Notes under the pieces: generated by a model
What the model saw: only the letters and a program-made list of their open reading frames with translations
Told to the model about the DNA's origin: nothing
Database searches by the model: none
NCBI RefSeq assembly: GCF_002252505.1
Contig: NZ_NNRL01000163.1
Span: 439,981-503,980 of the forward strand
Direction: 5' to 3'
DNA: 64,000 bases
Source of the DNA: Brucella grignonensis
GTDB lineage: Bacteria > Pseudomonadota > Alphaproteobacteria > Rhizobiales > Rhizobiaceae
Shown: positions 42,885 through 52,470 of the stretch, piece by piece
Layout: every line of letters starts with the position of its first letter
Numbering within the stretch: the first letter of the stretch is position 1
Program-made: the position numbers and the translations under genes

Positions 42885-44021
42885 ATGAAGTCTTGGAAGC
42901 AGATTGTTCTGTGCCTGCTTATTGTTAGTGCCGCTGGAGGCGGTTGGTACATCTATAAAAATAAAGACTCCTCGGCGCAAACGGCATCAGGCGCAGCTCC
43001 CGGAAAACAGACGCATGGATCATCTTCGGGACGAGGCGCTCCGCTCGTTGTTGTTGAACCGGCAGGTGAAGAGACGATCAACAATCGCCTGACAGCCATT
43101 GGCTCGGCGCGAGCACTCAGCACAGTTTCAGTCACGCCTTATTCGAGCGGTTATATGAATGAGCTGCTTGTGAAAGCGGGTGATTTCATTAAGGCGGGTG
43201 ATCCGATTGCTGTACTTGATAACGAGACCGAGACCATTGCGGTCAGTAAAGCACAGATCGCGCTGAAAGATGCTGAAACCACACGCCAGCGCATCGCGCG
43301 TTTGCGCGCCACGAATACGGCAACGGTGGTACAGGAAGTTGAAGCTGATCTGGCTTTGTCTAACGCCAAGCTTGTGCTGGACGATGCGCAGCTTGCATTA
43401 AGCCGCCGCACGGTGCGCGCGCCGATTTCCGGTGTTGTTGGTATTCTGCCGGTTAATGCGGGAAACTATGTCACCGCACAAACTTCAATTGCCCGCATTG
43501 ATGATCGCTCCAAGGTGTTGATCGATATCTGGGTGCCCGAACGCTTTGCACCGCAGATCAAGGTTGGCCAGCCGCTTACAGCCGAATCCACCGCATTTCC
43601 CGGTGTGACGCATAAGGGCGAAATCAACGCCGTTGATAATATGCTCGATGAGGCGAGCCGCACATTGCATGTTCGCGCGGAGATCAACAACGATCAGGAC
43701 CGTTTGCGTGCCGGCATGTCGTTTTCGGTGACTGTTTTGTTCCCTGGAGATAACTATCCTTCCGTTGACCCGCTGGCTATCCAGTGGGGTGCCGATGGCT
43801 CTTACGTCTGGCGCGTTGAAGAGGGTGTCGCAAAGAAGGTGGCCGCGCGCATTGTGCAGCGTAATTCAACCAACATATTGATCGATGGTGCAGTTAAGCA
43901 AGGTGACATGATCGTTACACAAGGCGTGCAGACCGTGCGCGACGACGCGCCGGTGCGCGTACTGGATGAGCAAGGGACAGCCCGCATTGATCCGTCCGCC
44001 AAAAGCCGTGCTGCAGGGTGA
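42885..44021 (+). CDS. RND efflux periplasmic adaptor (membrane fusion protein)
   Basis: The 378-residue protein has an N-terminal membrane anchor (about 5-22), the lipoyl half VKAGDFIKAGDPIAVLDN, a helical hairpin, then RRTVRAPISGVVGILPVNAG and the beta-barrel region. It links the RND pump to an outer membrane channel. No channel gene is nearby. The next gene follows after nine bases. Confidence 0.9.
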   Translation: MKSWKQIVLCLLIVSAAGGGWYIYKNKDSSAQTASGAAPGKQTHGSSSGRGAPLVVVEPAGEETINNRLTAIGSARALSTVSVTPYSSGYMNELLVKAGDFIKAGDPIAVLDNETETIAVSKAQIALKDAETTRQRIARLRATNTATVVQEVEADLALSNAKLVLDDAQLALSRRTVRAPISGVVGILPVNAGNYVTAQTSIARIDDRSKVLIDIWVPERFAPQIKVGQPLTAESTAFPGVTHKGEINAVDNMLDEASRTLHVRAEINNDQDRLRAGMSFSVTVLFPGDNYPSVDPLAIQWGADGSYVWRVEEGVAKKVAARIVQRNSTNILIDGAVKQGDMIVTQGVQTVRDDAPVRVLDEQGTARIDPSAKSRAAG

Positions 44022-44030
44022 GGATAAAGC

Positions 44031-47000
44031 GTGAGCAATCCTAATTCGCATTCTGGCAATACCGGTGGGTCGACAGCGCTGTTTATTCGACGTCCGGTCT
44101 TTGCCTTCGTCATCAATGTTCTGATTATCGTTGCTGGCCTTGCGGCCTTTACCGGCGTCGATATTCGTGAATTGCCCGATGTGGACCGTCCTGTCGTGAC
44201 AATCAGCACGGATTTCAGTGGCGCTTCGGCCGAAACCATCGATCGGCAGCTGACACAGGTTTTGGAAAATGCAGTTGCCCGCGTATCGGGCGTGAAATCT
44301 ATTTCTTCAACATCGTCGTTTGAACGCAGCCGCGTCACGGTTGAGTTCAACGACGGCGTTGATCTCAATGTCGCTGCGGCCGATATGCGTGACGCCATTT
44401 CACGCGTGGCAAACAATGTGCCGGAGGAAGCCGATCCTTCGCGCATCATCAAGGCAGACTCCAACGCCGATCCGGTCATGCGCCTTGCAGTTACGTCCGA
44501 CACGATGGCGGTCGACGATATGACTGTGCTGGTGGAAGATCAGATTCAGGATGTTCTTTCGGCTGTTCCAGGCGTTGCCGATGTGCAGATCTATGGTAAT
44601 CGCGACAAGATTTTCCGCATCGATATCATTCAGGCGCGCCTGGCGAGTTACGGATTAACCATTGCGGATATTTCGAGCGCGCTTTCATCCATGGGTCTTG
44701 ATGCGCCTGCGGGGTCGTTGCGCAGTTCAGATCAGTCGATTGTGGTTCGCGCCACGGCCAATCTCGAGCGACCAGAAGATTTCGAGAACGTCTATATTAA
44801 AGGGCGCACGCAAATTCGCGATGTGGCAACAGTCACGCTTGGTCCGGACATTGAAAGTTCGGCAGTGCGTTCAAATGGTATAACGGCTATTGGCCTTGGC
44901 ATCGTGCGTCAGGCGCAGTCGAATACGCTCGATATCTCGGAAGGTATCCGGGCAGCCGTCGCCAATCTGAAAAATACGTTGCCGCCCGGCGTCAATGTGA
45001 CGGTTACCAGTGACGATGCCAGCTTCATTAACGGCGCTATCCACGAAGTTGAGATTGCGCTCATCGCCTCCGTCATCATCGTTGTCGTGATCATCTTCAT
45101 GTTTCTCTGGGATATCCGCGCGACACTTATCCCGGCTCTGGCCATGCCTGTGGCATTGATCGGCACGATTGCGGCAATCTATCTCAGCGGGTTCTCGGTC
45201 AATATTCTCACATTGCTGGCGCTCGTGCTTGCGACCGGCCTTGTGGTGGATGACGCGATTGTGGTGCTCGAAAATATCGTGCGGCGACGCAATCAGGGCA
45301 TGGGACCACGCGCGGCTGCGGTTCTGGGCACACAGGAAGTGTTCTTCGCTGTCATCGCAACGACACTTACACTTGTGGCTGTGTTTGTGCCGATTTCCTT
45401 CCTGCCGGGACAAGCTGGCGGTCTTTTCCGCGAGTTTGGTTTTGTGCTGGCAATCGCTATCTTACTGTCATCCATTGTTGCGCTGACATTGTGTCCGATG
45501 CTGGCATCGCGGTTCCTTAAAGAGGGTGTTGAAACCTCTGAAGGCGGCGGCCATGGTCCAAAATTTCTGCGTCGGATCGGCAGTGGTTTGGCAAGCTTCT
45601 ATCGTAAGAGCCTCCATGCCTGTCTTTCTGCCCCGTTCATTGTCGTTCTGGTCGCAATACTTTTTGCCGGTGCGTCCTATGTCGGTTTCGGTATGCTGAG
45701 ACAGGAGCTGACACCGACGGAAGATCGCGCAGTCGCCATTCTGCGTATCAATGGTCCGCAGGGTATCAGCGTTGAATTTCTTCAATCGCAGCTCGAAAAG
45801 ATCGAAACAGCGATCCAGCCTTTGCGCGATAGTGGTGAAATTCTGACCACCTATGGCATTGCTGGGTCGGGCGGGTCGTCGAATAACGGCTTTATGGTCC
45901 TGACACTGGCGCCGTGGAAAGAGCGTAGCCGCTCGCAGCAGGAAATCATGGCCGATATCACTGCGCGTGTACGCGGGATTACGGCGGTGCGCATCTTCAC
46001 GGCACAGCCTAACAGCCTGGGCATCCGCGGTGCAGGCAATGGCTTGCAGTTTGCGGTACTCGGTACGGATTATGCGAAACTGCGTCCTGCGACTGACGCT
46101 ATCGTTGCGGCGCTTGAAAAAGACCCGCGTTTTGTGCAGCCACGTCTGTCGGTTGAAGCAACGCAACCCCAGCTCTCGGTCGAGATCAATCGTGAGCGCG
46201 CATCCGATCTTGGCATTGATATCACAGGTCTTGCCAATGCGGTTCAGGCGGTACTTGATGGTCGCAAAATCGGATCGGTCTATGTCGGTGACAGAAGTTT
46301 CGATGTGAAACTTGTAGCGACCACCAATCCGATCAACGACCCGACGGATCTGGAAAATGTTTTCCTGAAGACAACGGATGGTCGTTATGTGCCGATGTCT
46401 TCTATCGCGTCAGTGGTCGAAAAAGCAGTTCCGCCACAGCTCAACCGCGAAGAACGACAGCGTTCTATTGCAATCACGACTGACCTGCGCAGCGATTTCG
46501 CTTTGGGCGATGCCTATGCCGCCGCATTGCAAATAGCCGCACCGCTGTTGCCACCCGGCGCGCATATTATTCCGCTGGCTGAGGCCTCGACACTGAGCGA
46601 AACATCGACCGGTATTGCGCTGGTGTTTGGCTTTGCCATCATCATTATCCTGCTGGTGCTGGCTGCACAGTTCGAAAGCTTTGTGAGTGCGCTCATCGTT
46701 ATGGCAACCGTGCCGCTGGGACTTGGCTGCGCGGTTTTCGCGATGATCCTAACCGGCACCAGTCTTAATGTTTACAGTCAGATCGGACTTGTGCTGCTTG
46801 TCGGTATCATGGCCAAGAACGGCATTCTGATTGTCGAGTTTGCCGATCAGTTGCGTGACAAGGGTATGAATGTTCGTGAGGCCATTGAAGAGGCGGCCAA
46901 TATCCGCCTGCGCCCGGTCTGTATGACCATGATTTGTTCGGTCCTCGGTGGCGTGCCGTTGATTCTGGCAAGTGGCGCGGGGGCTGAAGCCCGTGTGGCG

Positions 47001-47171
47001 CTTGGCTGGGTGATCGTTGGTGGCTTGGGTCTGGCCACGATCGCAACACTGTTTGTGACGCCGGTTGCCTATCTTCTTCTTGGCCGCTTCACCAAGCCAA
47101 GAATTGAAGAAGAAGCGCGGCTTGAGCGCGAGCTGGTCAGGGCCGTCGCACTGGAAGAAAAGCTCAAATAA
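44031..47171 (+). CDS. RND efflux pump permease (HAE1/AcrB-like)
   Basis: The 1046-residue permease has two large periplasmic loops, twelve expected membrane spans and the proton-relay motif GLVVDDAIVVLEN with the paired Asp. FIRRPVFAFVINVLIIVAGL opens the first span. The gene starts with a GTG behind GAGGATAAAG. It should export drugs or toxic organics from the periplasm using the proton gradient. The divergent sensor kinase is a candidate for its control, but no regulator is adjacent. Confidence 0.92.
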   Translation: MSNPNSHSGNTGGSTALFIRRPVFAFVINVLIIVAGLAAFTGVDIRELPDVDRPVVTISTDFSGASAETIDRQLTQVLENAVARVSGVKSISSTSSFERSRVTVEFNDGVDLNVAAADMRDAISRVANNVPEEADPSRIIKADSNADPVMRLAVTSDTMAVDDMTVLVEDQIQDVLSAVPGVADVQIYGNRDKIFRIDIIQARLASYGLTIADISSALSSMGLDAPAGSLRSSDQSIVVRATANLERPEDFENVYIKGRTQIRDVATVTLGPDIESSAVRSNGITAIGLGIVRQAQSNTLDISEGIRAAVANLKNTLPPGVNVTVTSDDASFINGAIHEVEIALIASVIIVVVIIFMFLWDIRATLIPALAMPVALIGTIAAIYLSGFSVNILTLLALVLATGLVVDDAIVVLENIVRRRNQGMGPRAAAVLGTQEVFFAVIATTLTLVAVFVPISFLPGQAGGLFREFGFVLAIAILLSSIVALTLCPMLASRFLKEGVETSEGGGHGPKFLRRIGSGLASFYRKSLHACLSAPFIVVLVAILFAGASYVGFGMLRQELTPTEDRAVAILRINGPQGISVEFLQSQLEKIETAIQPLRDSGEILTTYGIAGSGGSSNNGFMVLTLAPWKERSRSQQEIMADITARVRGITAVRIFTAQPNSLGIRGAGNGLQFAVLGTDYAKLRPATDAIVAALEKDPRFVQPRLSVEATQPQLSVEINRERASDLGIDITGLANAVQAVLDGRKIGSVYVGDRSFDVKLVATTNPINDPTDLENVFLKTTDGRYVPMSSIASVVEKAVPPQLNREERQRSIAITTDLRSDFALGDAYAAALQIAAPLLPPGAHIIPLAEASTLSETSTGIALVFGFAIIIILLVLAAQFESFVSALIVMATVPLGLGCAVFAMILTGTSLNVYSQIGLVLLVGIMAKNGILIVEFADQLRDKGMNVREAIEEAANIRLRPVCMTMICSVLGGVPLILASGAGAEARVALGWVIVGGLGLATIATLFVTPVAYLLLGRFTKPRIEEEARLERELVRAVALEEKLK

Positions 47172-47176
47172 AATTA

Positions 47177-47208
47177 AACCCCGGAAGAGCAATCTTCCGG
47201 GGTTCTTT
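47177..47208 (+). terminator. Terminator between RND pump and NMT1-type gene
   Basis: A perfect 12-bp stem (47177-47188 with 47193-47204, loop GCAA) is followed by CTTTTG. It serves the pump gene and probably also the convergent operon. Confidence 0.92.
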
Positions 47209-47222
47209 TGTTATGTGCTTTG

Positions 47223-48221
47223 TTACTTCTTCATCGCATCCGTGATCTTGGACGTCCATGCGCCTTCCGGCTTCTTGGTAATAACCGGATCGGAGCCGCC
47301 GCCAAGCAATGTGTTGACCGTGCGGTCCGCTGCCGCCACATCGAGCGTGCCGTCAGAGCCATCAATCAGCTTGGCAATTTCCTTGACCATGCGTTCCTGA
47401 ACTTTCTGTGTCTGCGCACCGGAAGCATCATTCTCGAGAATGATTTCAGCAGCTTCAGCCGGGTTCTCGGACGCATATTGCCAGCCCTTCATCGAAGCGC
47501 GGACAAAACGGGCGAGCTTGTCGACCATTGCAGGATCGTCGAGGCTCTTATCAAGAACGTAAAGTCCATCCTCCAGCGTGGCGACGCCCTGTTCTTCATA
47601 TGGGAACACGACGAGCTGATCGGCTGGGATACCGGCATCAATCACCTGCCAATATTCATTATAGGTCATGGTGGAAATGCAGTCGGCCTGCTTCTGGATC
47701 AGCGGATCGACGTTAAAGCCCTGCTTGAGCACGGTCACGCCATCCTTGCCGCCTTCGGTCGGAATTTTCAGGTGGCTCATCCACGACAAGAATGGATATT
47801 CATTGCCACCGAACCAGACGCCAAGCGTGCGGCCCTTAAAATCTTCCGGCTTGGTGATGTTGGTGTCCTTGCGACAGGTCAGCATCATACCGGACTTCTT
47901 GAATGGCTGTGCGATATTGACGAGCGGAACACCCTTTTCGCGGGTGGCGAGCGCAGACGGCATCCAGTCGACCACCACATCCGCACCACCACCGGCGATC
48001 ACTTGCGGAGGAGCCACGTCGGGGCCGCCCGGCTTGATTTCCACGTCGAGATTTTCGGCTTCGTAAAAGCCTTTGTCCTTGGCAACGTAATAGCCTGCAA
48101 ACTGTCCCTGCGTCACCCATTTGAGCTGCAAGGTCAGCTTGTCAGCTGCCATTGCCGAGCTGCTCATGAGTGCGAGCGCCAGTCCGGCTGTTCCAAGGCA
48201 TAGAGAAATTGCCTTTTTCAT
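47223..48221 (-). CDS. NMT1/THI5-like ABC substrate-binding protein
   Basis: The 332-residue periplasmic protein has a signal peptide (MKKAISLCLGTAGLALALMS, cleavage near AMAAD) and the family start LTLQLKWVTQGQFAGYYVA. YWPTMTYN-like motif is MTYNEYW, and GGNEYPFLSW is present. The family binds pyrimidine-like compounds and relatives. It is the last gene of the minus-strand operon with dihydropyrimidinase, so uracil, hydantoin or a dihydropyrimidine is the likely ligand. Start chosen behind GAGGAGAAC. Confidence 0.85.
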   Translation of the reverse strand: MKKAISLCLGTAGLALALMSSSAMAADKLTLQLKWVTQGQFAGYYVAKDKGFYEAENLDVEIKPGGPDVAPPQVIAGGGADVVVDWMPSALATREKGVPLVNIAQPFKKSGMMLTCRKDTNITKPEDFKGRTLGVWFGGNEYPFLSWMSHLKIPTEGGKDGVTVLKQGFNVDPLIQKQADCISTMTYNEYWQVIDAGIPADQLVVFPYEEQGVATLEDGLYVLDKSLDDPAMVDKLARFVRASMKGWQYASENPAEAAEIILENDASGAQTQKVQERMVKEIAKLIDGSDGTLDVAAADRTVNTLLGGGSDPVITKKPEGAWTSKITDAMKK

Positions 48222-48279
48222 TTCAGTTCTCCTCTGGTTAAGGCTCTGCATTATTCTTGCAGATGCCAAATATTCAGGC

Positions 48280-49140
48280 TTACCCCCTCCTGTAAGAAGG
48301 GTGCCAGAATGTCATTCTGCGCTCGATCAGTGCGATCAGCCCATAAGAGAGCGATCCCGCAAGAGCGGCTACAAAGATTTCGGCCCAGACCATGTCGACA
48401 TTCATGCGTCCGATTTCAGCCGATATGCGGAAGCCCATCCCAACAATTGGTGTGCCGAAAAACTCGGCGACAATCGCGCCAATTAGCGCCAGCGTGGAGT
48501 TGATCTTGAGCGCATTGAAGATGAAAGGCATGGCCGCTGGCAGGCGCAGTTTGATAAGTGTCTGCCAATAGTTCGAGCCATAGGTCTGCATCAGATCGCG
48601 CTCCATCGAACCACTAGCCGCTAGTCCCGCAACTGTGTTCACGAGCATTGGGAAGAAGGTCATGATGATGACGACTGCTGCCTTCGATTGCCAGTCGAAG
48701 CCGAACCACATCACCATAATAGGTGCGACGCCGACAATGGGAAGGGCGGCAGCGAGATTGCCAAGCGGCAGCAGGCCTTTTCGCAAAAAGGGTACGCGAT
48801 CAGCGATGATGGCGGTGATAAAGCCTAAACCGCAGCCCGCAATATAGCCGATAATGACGGCCTTCATGAAGGTCTGCTGGAAGTCAGCCCACAGGATCGG
48901 AACCGAACTCGTAATCCGCGCCCATATGACTGACGGAGCAGGCAACAGCACTTGCGGTACGGCAAACAATCGAACGGTGACTTCCCACAGAACGAGCATC
49001 GCGATGCCGAAAAGGGCAGGGACGGCAATGTCCAGCAGCTTTTGGGCGTGTGGGTTGCGCGCCTTGAGGCTTGCCACCCAACCCACAATTGCCCAGGAGA
49101 CGGCAATCAGCGCGATAATGATTATGACATTCATCATCAT
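48280..49140 (-). CDS. ABC transporter permease (pyrimidine-type importer)
   Basis: The 286-residue inner-membrane protein has the inner-membrane loop ERDLMQTYGSNYWQTLIKLRLPAAMPF and GAIVAEFFG. I start at 49140 (MMMNVI), where ATGA overlaps the stop of the previous gene; the frame continues upstream but there reads low-complexity shadow of that gene. It pairs with the permease at 49137. Confidence 0.88.
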   Translation of the reverse strand: MMMNVIIIIALIAVSWAIVGWVASLKARNPHAQKLLDIAVPALFGIAMLVLWEVTVRLFAVPQVLLPAPSVIWARITSSVPILWADFQQTFMKAVIIGYIAGCGLGFITAIIADRVPFLRKGLLPLGNLAAALPIVGVAPIMVMWFGFDWQSKAAVVIIMTFFPMLVNTVAGLAASGSMERDLMQTYGSNYWQTLIKLRLPAAMPFIFNALKINSTLALIGAIVAEFFGTPIVGMGFRISAEIGRMNVDMVWAEIFVAALAGSLSYGLIALIERRMTFWHPSYRRG

Positions 49141-50030
49141 GCCGTTGCCCTTTCCGGTCTTGCGCCCATGCGCCGATTGACGAGGCGTGCGATCAGTCCG
49201 ACAAGCGCCACCAACACACCCGCCATGATGGCTGCTGCGATGAGTGCGGCCCATATCTGAACCGTCTGGCCGTAATAGGAACCAGCCAGCAAACGTGCGC
49301 CGAGACCAGCGACGGCACCTGTCGGCAGCTCGCCGACGATAGCCCCCACCAGGCTGATAGCAACTGCAATCTGCATCGATGTGAACAGGAAGGGCATTGC
49401 AGCGGGCCAGCGTAGTTTCCAGAACACCTGATTGCGCGATGCATTGTAAGTCCGCATCAGATCGAGATGCATCACATCGGGCGAGCGCAAGCCTTTCACC
49501 ATGCCCACGGCGACGGGGAAGAAAGACAGATAGGTCGATATGATGGCCTTTGGCAGCAAGCCCGATATCCCAATCGCATTCAGCACCACGATAATCATCG
49601 GTGCGATGGCGAGGATGGGGATTGTCTGCGAGGTGATGATCCACGGCATCAGGCTTTTGTCGAGCGTGCGCGAATGCACAATGCCGACCGCCAGCAACAC
49701 GCCAAGCGCCGATCCGAGCACGAAACCGAGCAAGGTCGATGAGAGCGTTACCCAGCCATGATAGACAAGGCTGCGCTTGGAGCTAGGCTTCACATCAAAG
49801 ACGGTTTTCCAGATTTCTTCCGCCACTTGATGCGGAGCAGGCAGGACCGGGCGATCCTGATGCATCGTATTGGCAACGATTGTCGAGAATGAAATCTCGG
49901 TTCCGGCGCGCTCTGCCTGATCGCGCTCAAACGGCGCGTTGAGAAAGACCGCAAGCAGATACCAAAGCCCGATGATAGCCAGCAGAACCGTCGTCACCGG
50001 AATGAATTTGTCGCGAAAAAAGGCTGTCAT
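49137..50030 (-). CDS. ABC transporter permease (pyrimidine-type importer)
   Basis: The 297-residue protein has one N-terminal span, an unusually long periplasmic segment (about 35-90) and the loop HLDLMRTYNASRNQVFWKLRWPAAMPF that contacts the ATPase. It is the first permease after the ATPase in the operon. Its stop overlaps the second permease's start. Confidence 0.88.
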   Translation of the reverse strand: MTAFFRDKFIPVTTVLLAIIGLWYLLAVFLNAPFERDQAERAGTEISFSTIVANTMHQDRPVLPAPHQVAEEIWKTVFDVKPSSKRSLVYHGWVTLSSTLLGFVLGSALGVLLAVGIVHSRTLDKSLMPWIITSQTIPILAIAPMIIVVLNAIGISGLLPKAIISTYLSFFPVAVGMVKGLRSPDVMHLDLMRTYNASRNQVFWKLRWPAAMPFLFTSMQIAVAISLVGAIVGELPTGAVAGLGARLLAGSYYGQTVQIWAALIAAAIMAGVLVALVGLIARLVNRRMGARPERATA

Positions 50031-50084
50031 TGCCGCCCCCCTTCACCCGATTGTTGCCCCCGCTGTTTAATCATGCCCCCTGAT

Positions 50085-50936
50085 TTAATCATGGATGTGC
50101 CCCAGCCGCAGGCCTTCGCGCACACGATGGGCGATTTTGAGAAACGCTTCCGATTCACGAATATCAAGCGTCCGATCCGGTCCCAGATCGCAGTCGATGA
50201 TTTCATGAATGCGGCCTGGACGCGGGCTCATCACGACTATCTTGGTCGACAGAAAGACCGCTTCGGGAATGGAATGCGTCACAAAGATTACAGTCTTCTG
50301 CGTTGCGGCCCAGAGTTTGAGAAGCTGTTCGTTGAGGTGATCGCGAACGATCTCATCCAGCGCGCCAAAAGGCTCGTCCATCAGCAGCATGTCCGGGTCG
50401 AACGACAGCGCACGGGCAATTGATGCCCGCTGCTGCATCCCGCCGGAAAGCTGCCATGGAAATTTCTTGCCGAAGCCGGCAAGGTTCACCAGTGCGAGGT
50501 TCTTTTCAATCCGTGCTTTGCGTTCGGCAGCAGCATAGCCCATCACCTCAAGCGGCAGGCTGATATTGTCTTCGATGGTGCGCCATGGAAAGAGCGCTGC
50601 TGCCTGAAAAACATAGCCGTAGGAGCGATCAAGACGCGCCTGTTCCGGCGTTTTGCCGTTGACCGTGACAGAACCTGAGGTTGGCTGTTCAAGGTCGGCC
50701 ACCACACGCATCAAGGTGGTTTTCCCACAACCCGACGGACCAATGAAGGAAACAAATTCGCCACGCTTGATAGCGAGATTGATGTCGGACAGCGCGTGAA
50801 CCGGACCGTCATTGGTTTCAAACACCAATGAAAGGTCCTTGATGTTGATCACGGTCTGCGCATTTTCCAGGCCCATTTCCGGGGCCATGCTGTTTTCCAA
50901 ATTCATGCGCGGTTCCCGAAGCTGAGCTAGAGCCAT
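50085..50936 (-). CDS. ABC transporter ATP-binding protein (SsuB/TauB-like)
   Basis: The 283-residue ATPase has Walker A GPSGCGKTT, the signature LSGGMQQRASIARAL, Walker B MLLMDEPFGALDE and the switch VTHSIPEAVFLS. This is the nitrate/sulfonate/taurine-type ATPase form that matches NMT1-like binding proteins. It follows dihydropyrimidinase by three bases. Confidence 0.9.
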   Translation of the reverse strand: MALAQLREPRMNLENSMAPEMGLENAQTVINIKDLSLVFETNDGPVHALSDINLAIKRGEFVSFIGPSGCGKTTLMRVVADLEQPTSGSVTVNGKTPEQARLDRSYGYVFQAAALFPWRTIEDNISLPLEVMGYAAAERKARIEKNLALVNLAGFGKKFPWQLSGGMQQRASIARALSFDPDMLLMDEPFGALDEIVRDHLNEQLLKLWAATQKTVIFVTHSIPEAVFLSTKIVVMSPRPGRIHEIIDCDLGPDRTLDIRESEAFLKIAHRVREGLRLGHIHD

Positions 50937-50939
50937 GTA

Positions 50940-52409
50940 TCAGACCCCTATCGGCATATGTTCGGCGCTGCGTTCCACCTTGCGTGGAGCAACGATTTCT
51001 TTCCACTGCGACAGTGCTTTGTTGGCGGCCCCATTGGGTTCACGCTCGACAAAGCGTCCGTCGCCCGGCTGCGCAGTCACATGGCCATTGTCATAGGCGA
51101 GACGTCCGCGCGAGAATGTCTTGACCGGCAAGCCTTTCAGCTCAAAACCTTCAAACACATTGTAATCAATGGAAGAATGCTGCGTTTTGGCCGATATTTT
51201 CTTGGTGGCCTCGGGATCCCAGATGATCAGATCAGCATCGGCCCCCGGCAGGACTGCACCCTTCTGCGGGTAGATATTGAGGATTTTCGCAATATTGGTC
51301 GAGGTCACAGCCACAAACTCGTTTGGCGTCAGACGTCCGGTGCGAACGCCGCGCGTCCAGAGCACGGGCAACCGTTCTTCAAGCCCACCTGTGCCGTTCG
51401 GAATTTTGGTGAAATTACCGATGCCATTGCGCTTCTGCTCGGTGGTAAAGGCGCAGTGATCAGTCGCCACAACTTGCAGACTACCGGATGCCAGACCCGC
51501 CCAGAGACTATCCTGATTGACCTTATCGCGGAATGGCGGCGACATCACGCGGCGCGCGGCATAGTCCCAGTCGCGGTTGTGATATTCGCTTTCATCCAAC
51601 GTCAGATGCTGGATCAGCGGCTCGCCATAAACCCGCATGCCTTTCTGGCGGGCGCGGCGGATTGCTTCATGCGCTTGTTCGCAGGATGTGTGCACCACAT
51701 AGAGCGGAACACCGGCCTGATCGGCAATCATGATGGCGCGGTTTGTGGCTTCACCTTCCACCTCCGGTGGACGCGAATAGGCGTGCGCCTCTGGTCCGTC
51801 ATTGCCAGCAGCCAAAAGCTTGGCCTGCAATTGCGCAACGATATCGCCATTTTCCGCGTGAACGAGTGGCATGGCGCCAAGCTCGGCACAGCGCTGGAAC
51901 GATGCGAACATCTCGTCATCATTGACCATCAAGGCGCCCTTATAGGCCATGAAGTGCTTGAAGGTGTTTATGCCACGCTTCACCACTTCCGGCATTTCAT
52001 TGAAGGCGCGTTCACTCCAGCCGGTGATTGCCATGTGGAAGGAATAGTCGGTGCGGGCCTTGCCTGCCTTCTGGAACCATTCCTGCAGCGCATCGAGCAG
52101 GTTGCCTTCCGGTCCGGGCAGAACGAAATCCACGACCATCGTCGTGCCGCCAGCAAGGGCTGCAGCGGTGCCGGTATCGAAGTCGTCGGATGAATAGGTG
52201 CCCATGAAGGGCATCTGCAAATGCGTATGCGGGTCGATGCCGCCGGGCATGATGTAACAGCCCGATGCATCAATGGTTTCATCGCCGGTCAGATTATCGC
52301 CCACGGCTACAATCTTCTCGCCTTCGATGAGAACGTCGGCTTTAAAGGTGCGGTCTGCCGTAATCACGGTGCCGCCTTTGATGACCTTACTTGCCCCAGA
52401 ACTAACCAT
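50940..52409 (-). CDS. Dihydropyrimidinase / D-hydantoinase
   Basis: The 489-residue amidohydrolase has the metal motif GGIDPHTHLQMPFMG, the carbamylated-Lys region FKHFMAYKGALM, and HAENGD, as in dihydropyrimidinases. It opens the ring of dihydrouracil to N-carbamoyl-beta-alanine. Start at 52409 (MVSSGAS) chosen because GGGGA lies in front; an upstream in-frame start at 52445 exists. It lies between beta-ureidopropionase and transporter genes, supporting a pyrimidine catabolic role. Confidence 0.93.
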   Translation of the reverse strand: MVSSGASKVIKGGTVITADRTFKADVLIEGEKIVAVGDNLTGDETIDASGCYIMPGGIDPHTHLQMPFMGTYSSDDFDTGTAAALAGGTTMVVDFVLPGPEGNLLDALQEWFQKAGKARTDYSFHMAITGWSERAFNEMPEVVKRGINTFKHFMAYKGALMVNDDEMFASFQRCAELGAMPLVHAENGDIVAQLQAKLLAAGNDGPEAHAYSRPPEVEGEATNRAIMIADQAGVPLYVVHTSCEQAHEAIRRARQKGMRVYGEPLIQHLTLDESEYHNRDWDYAARRVMSPPFRDKVNQDSLWAGLASGSLQVVATDHCAFTTEQKRNGIGNFTKIPNGTGGLEERLPVLWTRGVRTGRLTPNEFVAVTSTNIAKILNIYPQKGAVLPGADADLIIWDPEATKKISAKTQHSSIDYNVFEGFELKGLPVKTFSRGRLAYDNGHVTAQPGDGRFVEREPNGAANKALSQWKEIVAPRKVERSAEHMPIGV

Positions 52410-52470
52410 GTTCGTCGTTCCCCTTTTTGGTTTTGTTGCGAACATTCAGCAGTATTGGATGGTGGGAATG

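Noticed and set aside
49141-49644. Extension of the permease gene at 48280 to an upstream start
   Set aside because: The extra residues are Arg/His/Cys-rich and read antisense-like low-quality sequence that overlaps the other permease gene. The ATGA overlap at 49140 is a better start.
50958-52193. Very long plus-strand open frame across dihydropyrimidinase
   Set aside because: It is the antisense shadow of a well-supported enzyme gene with full catalytic motifs.
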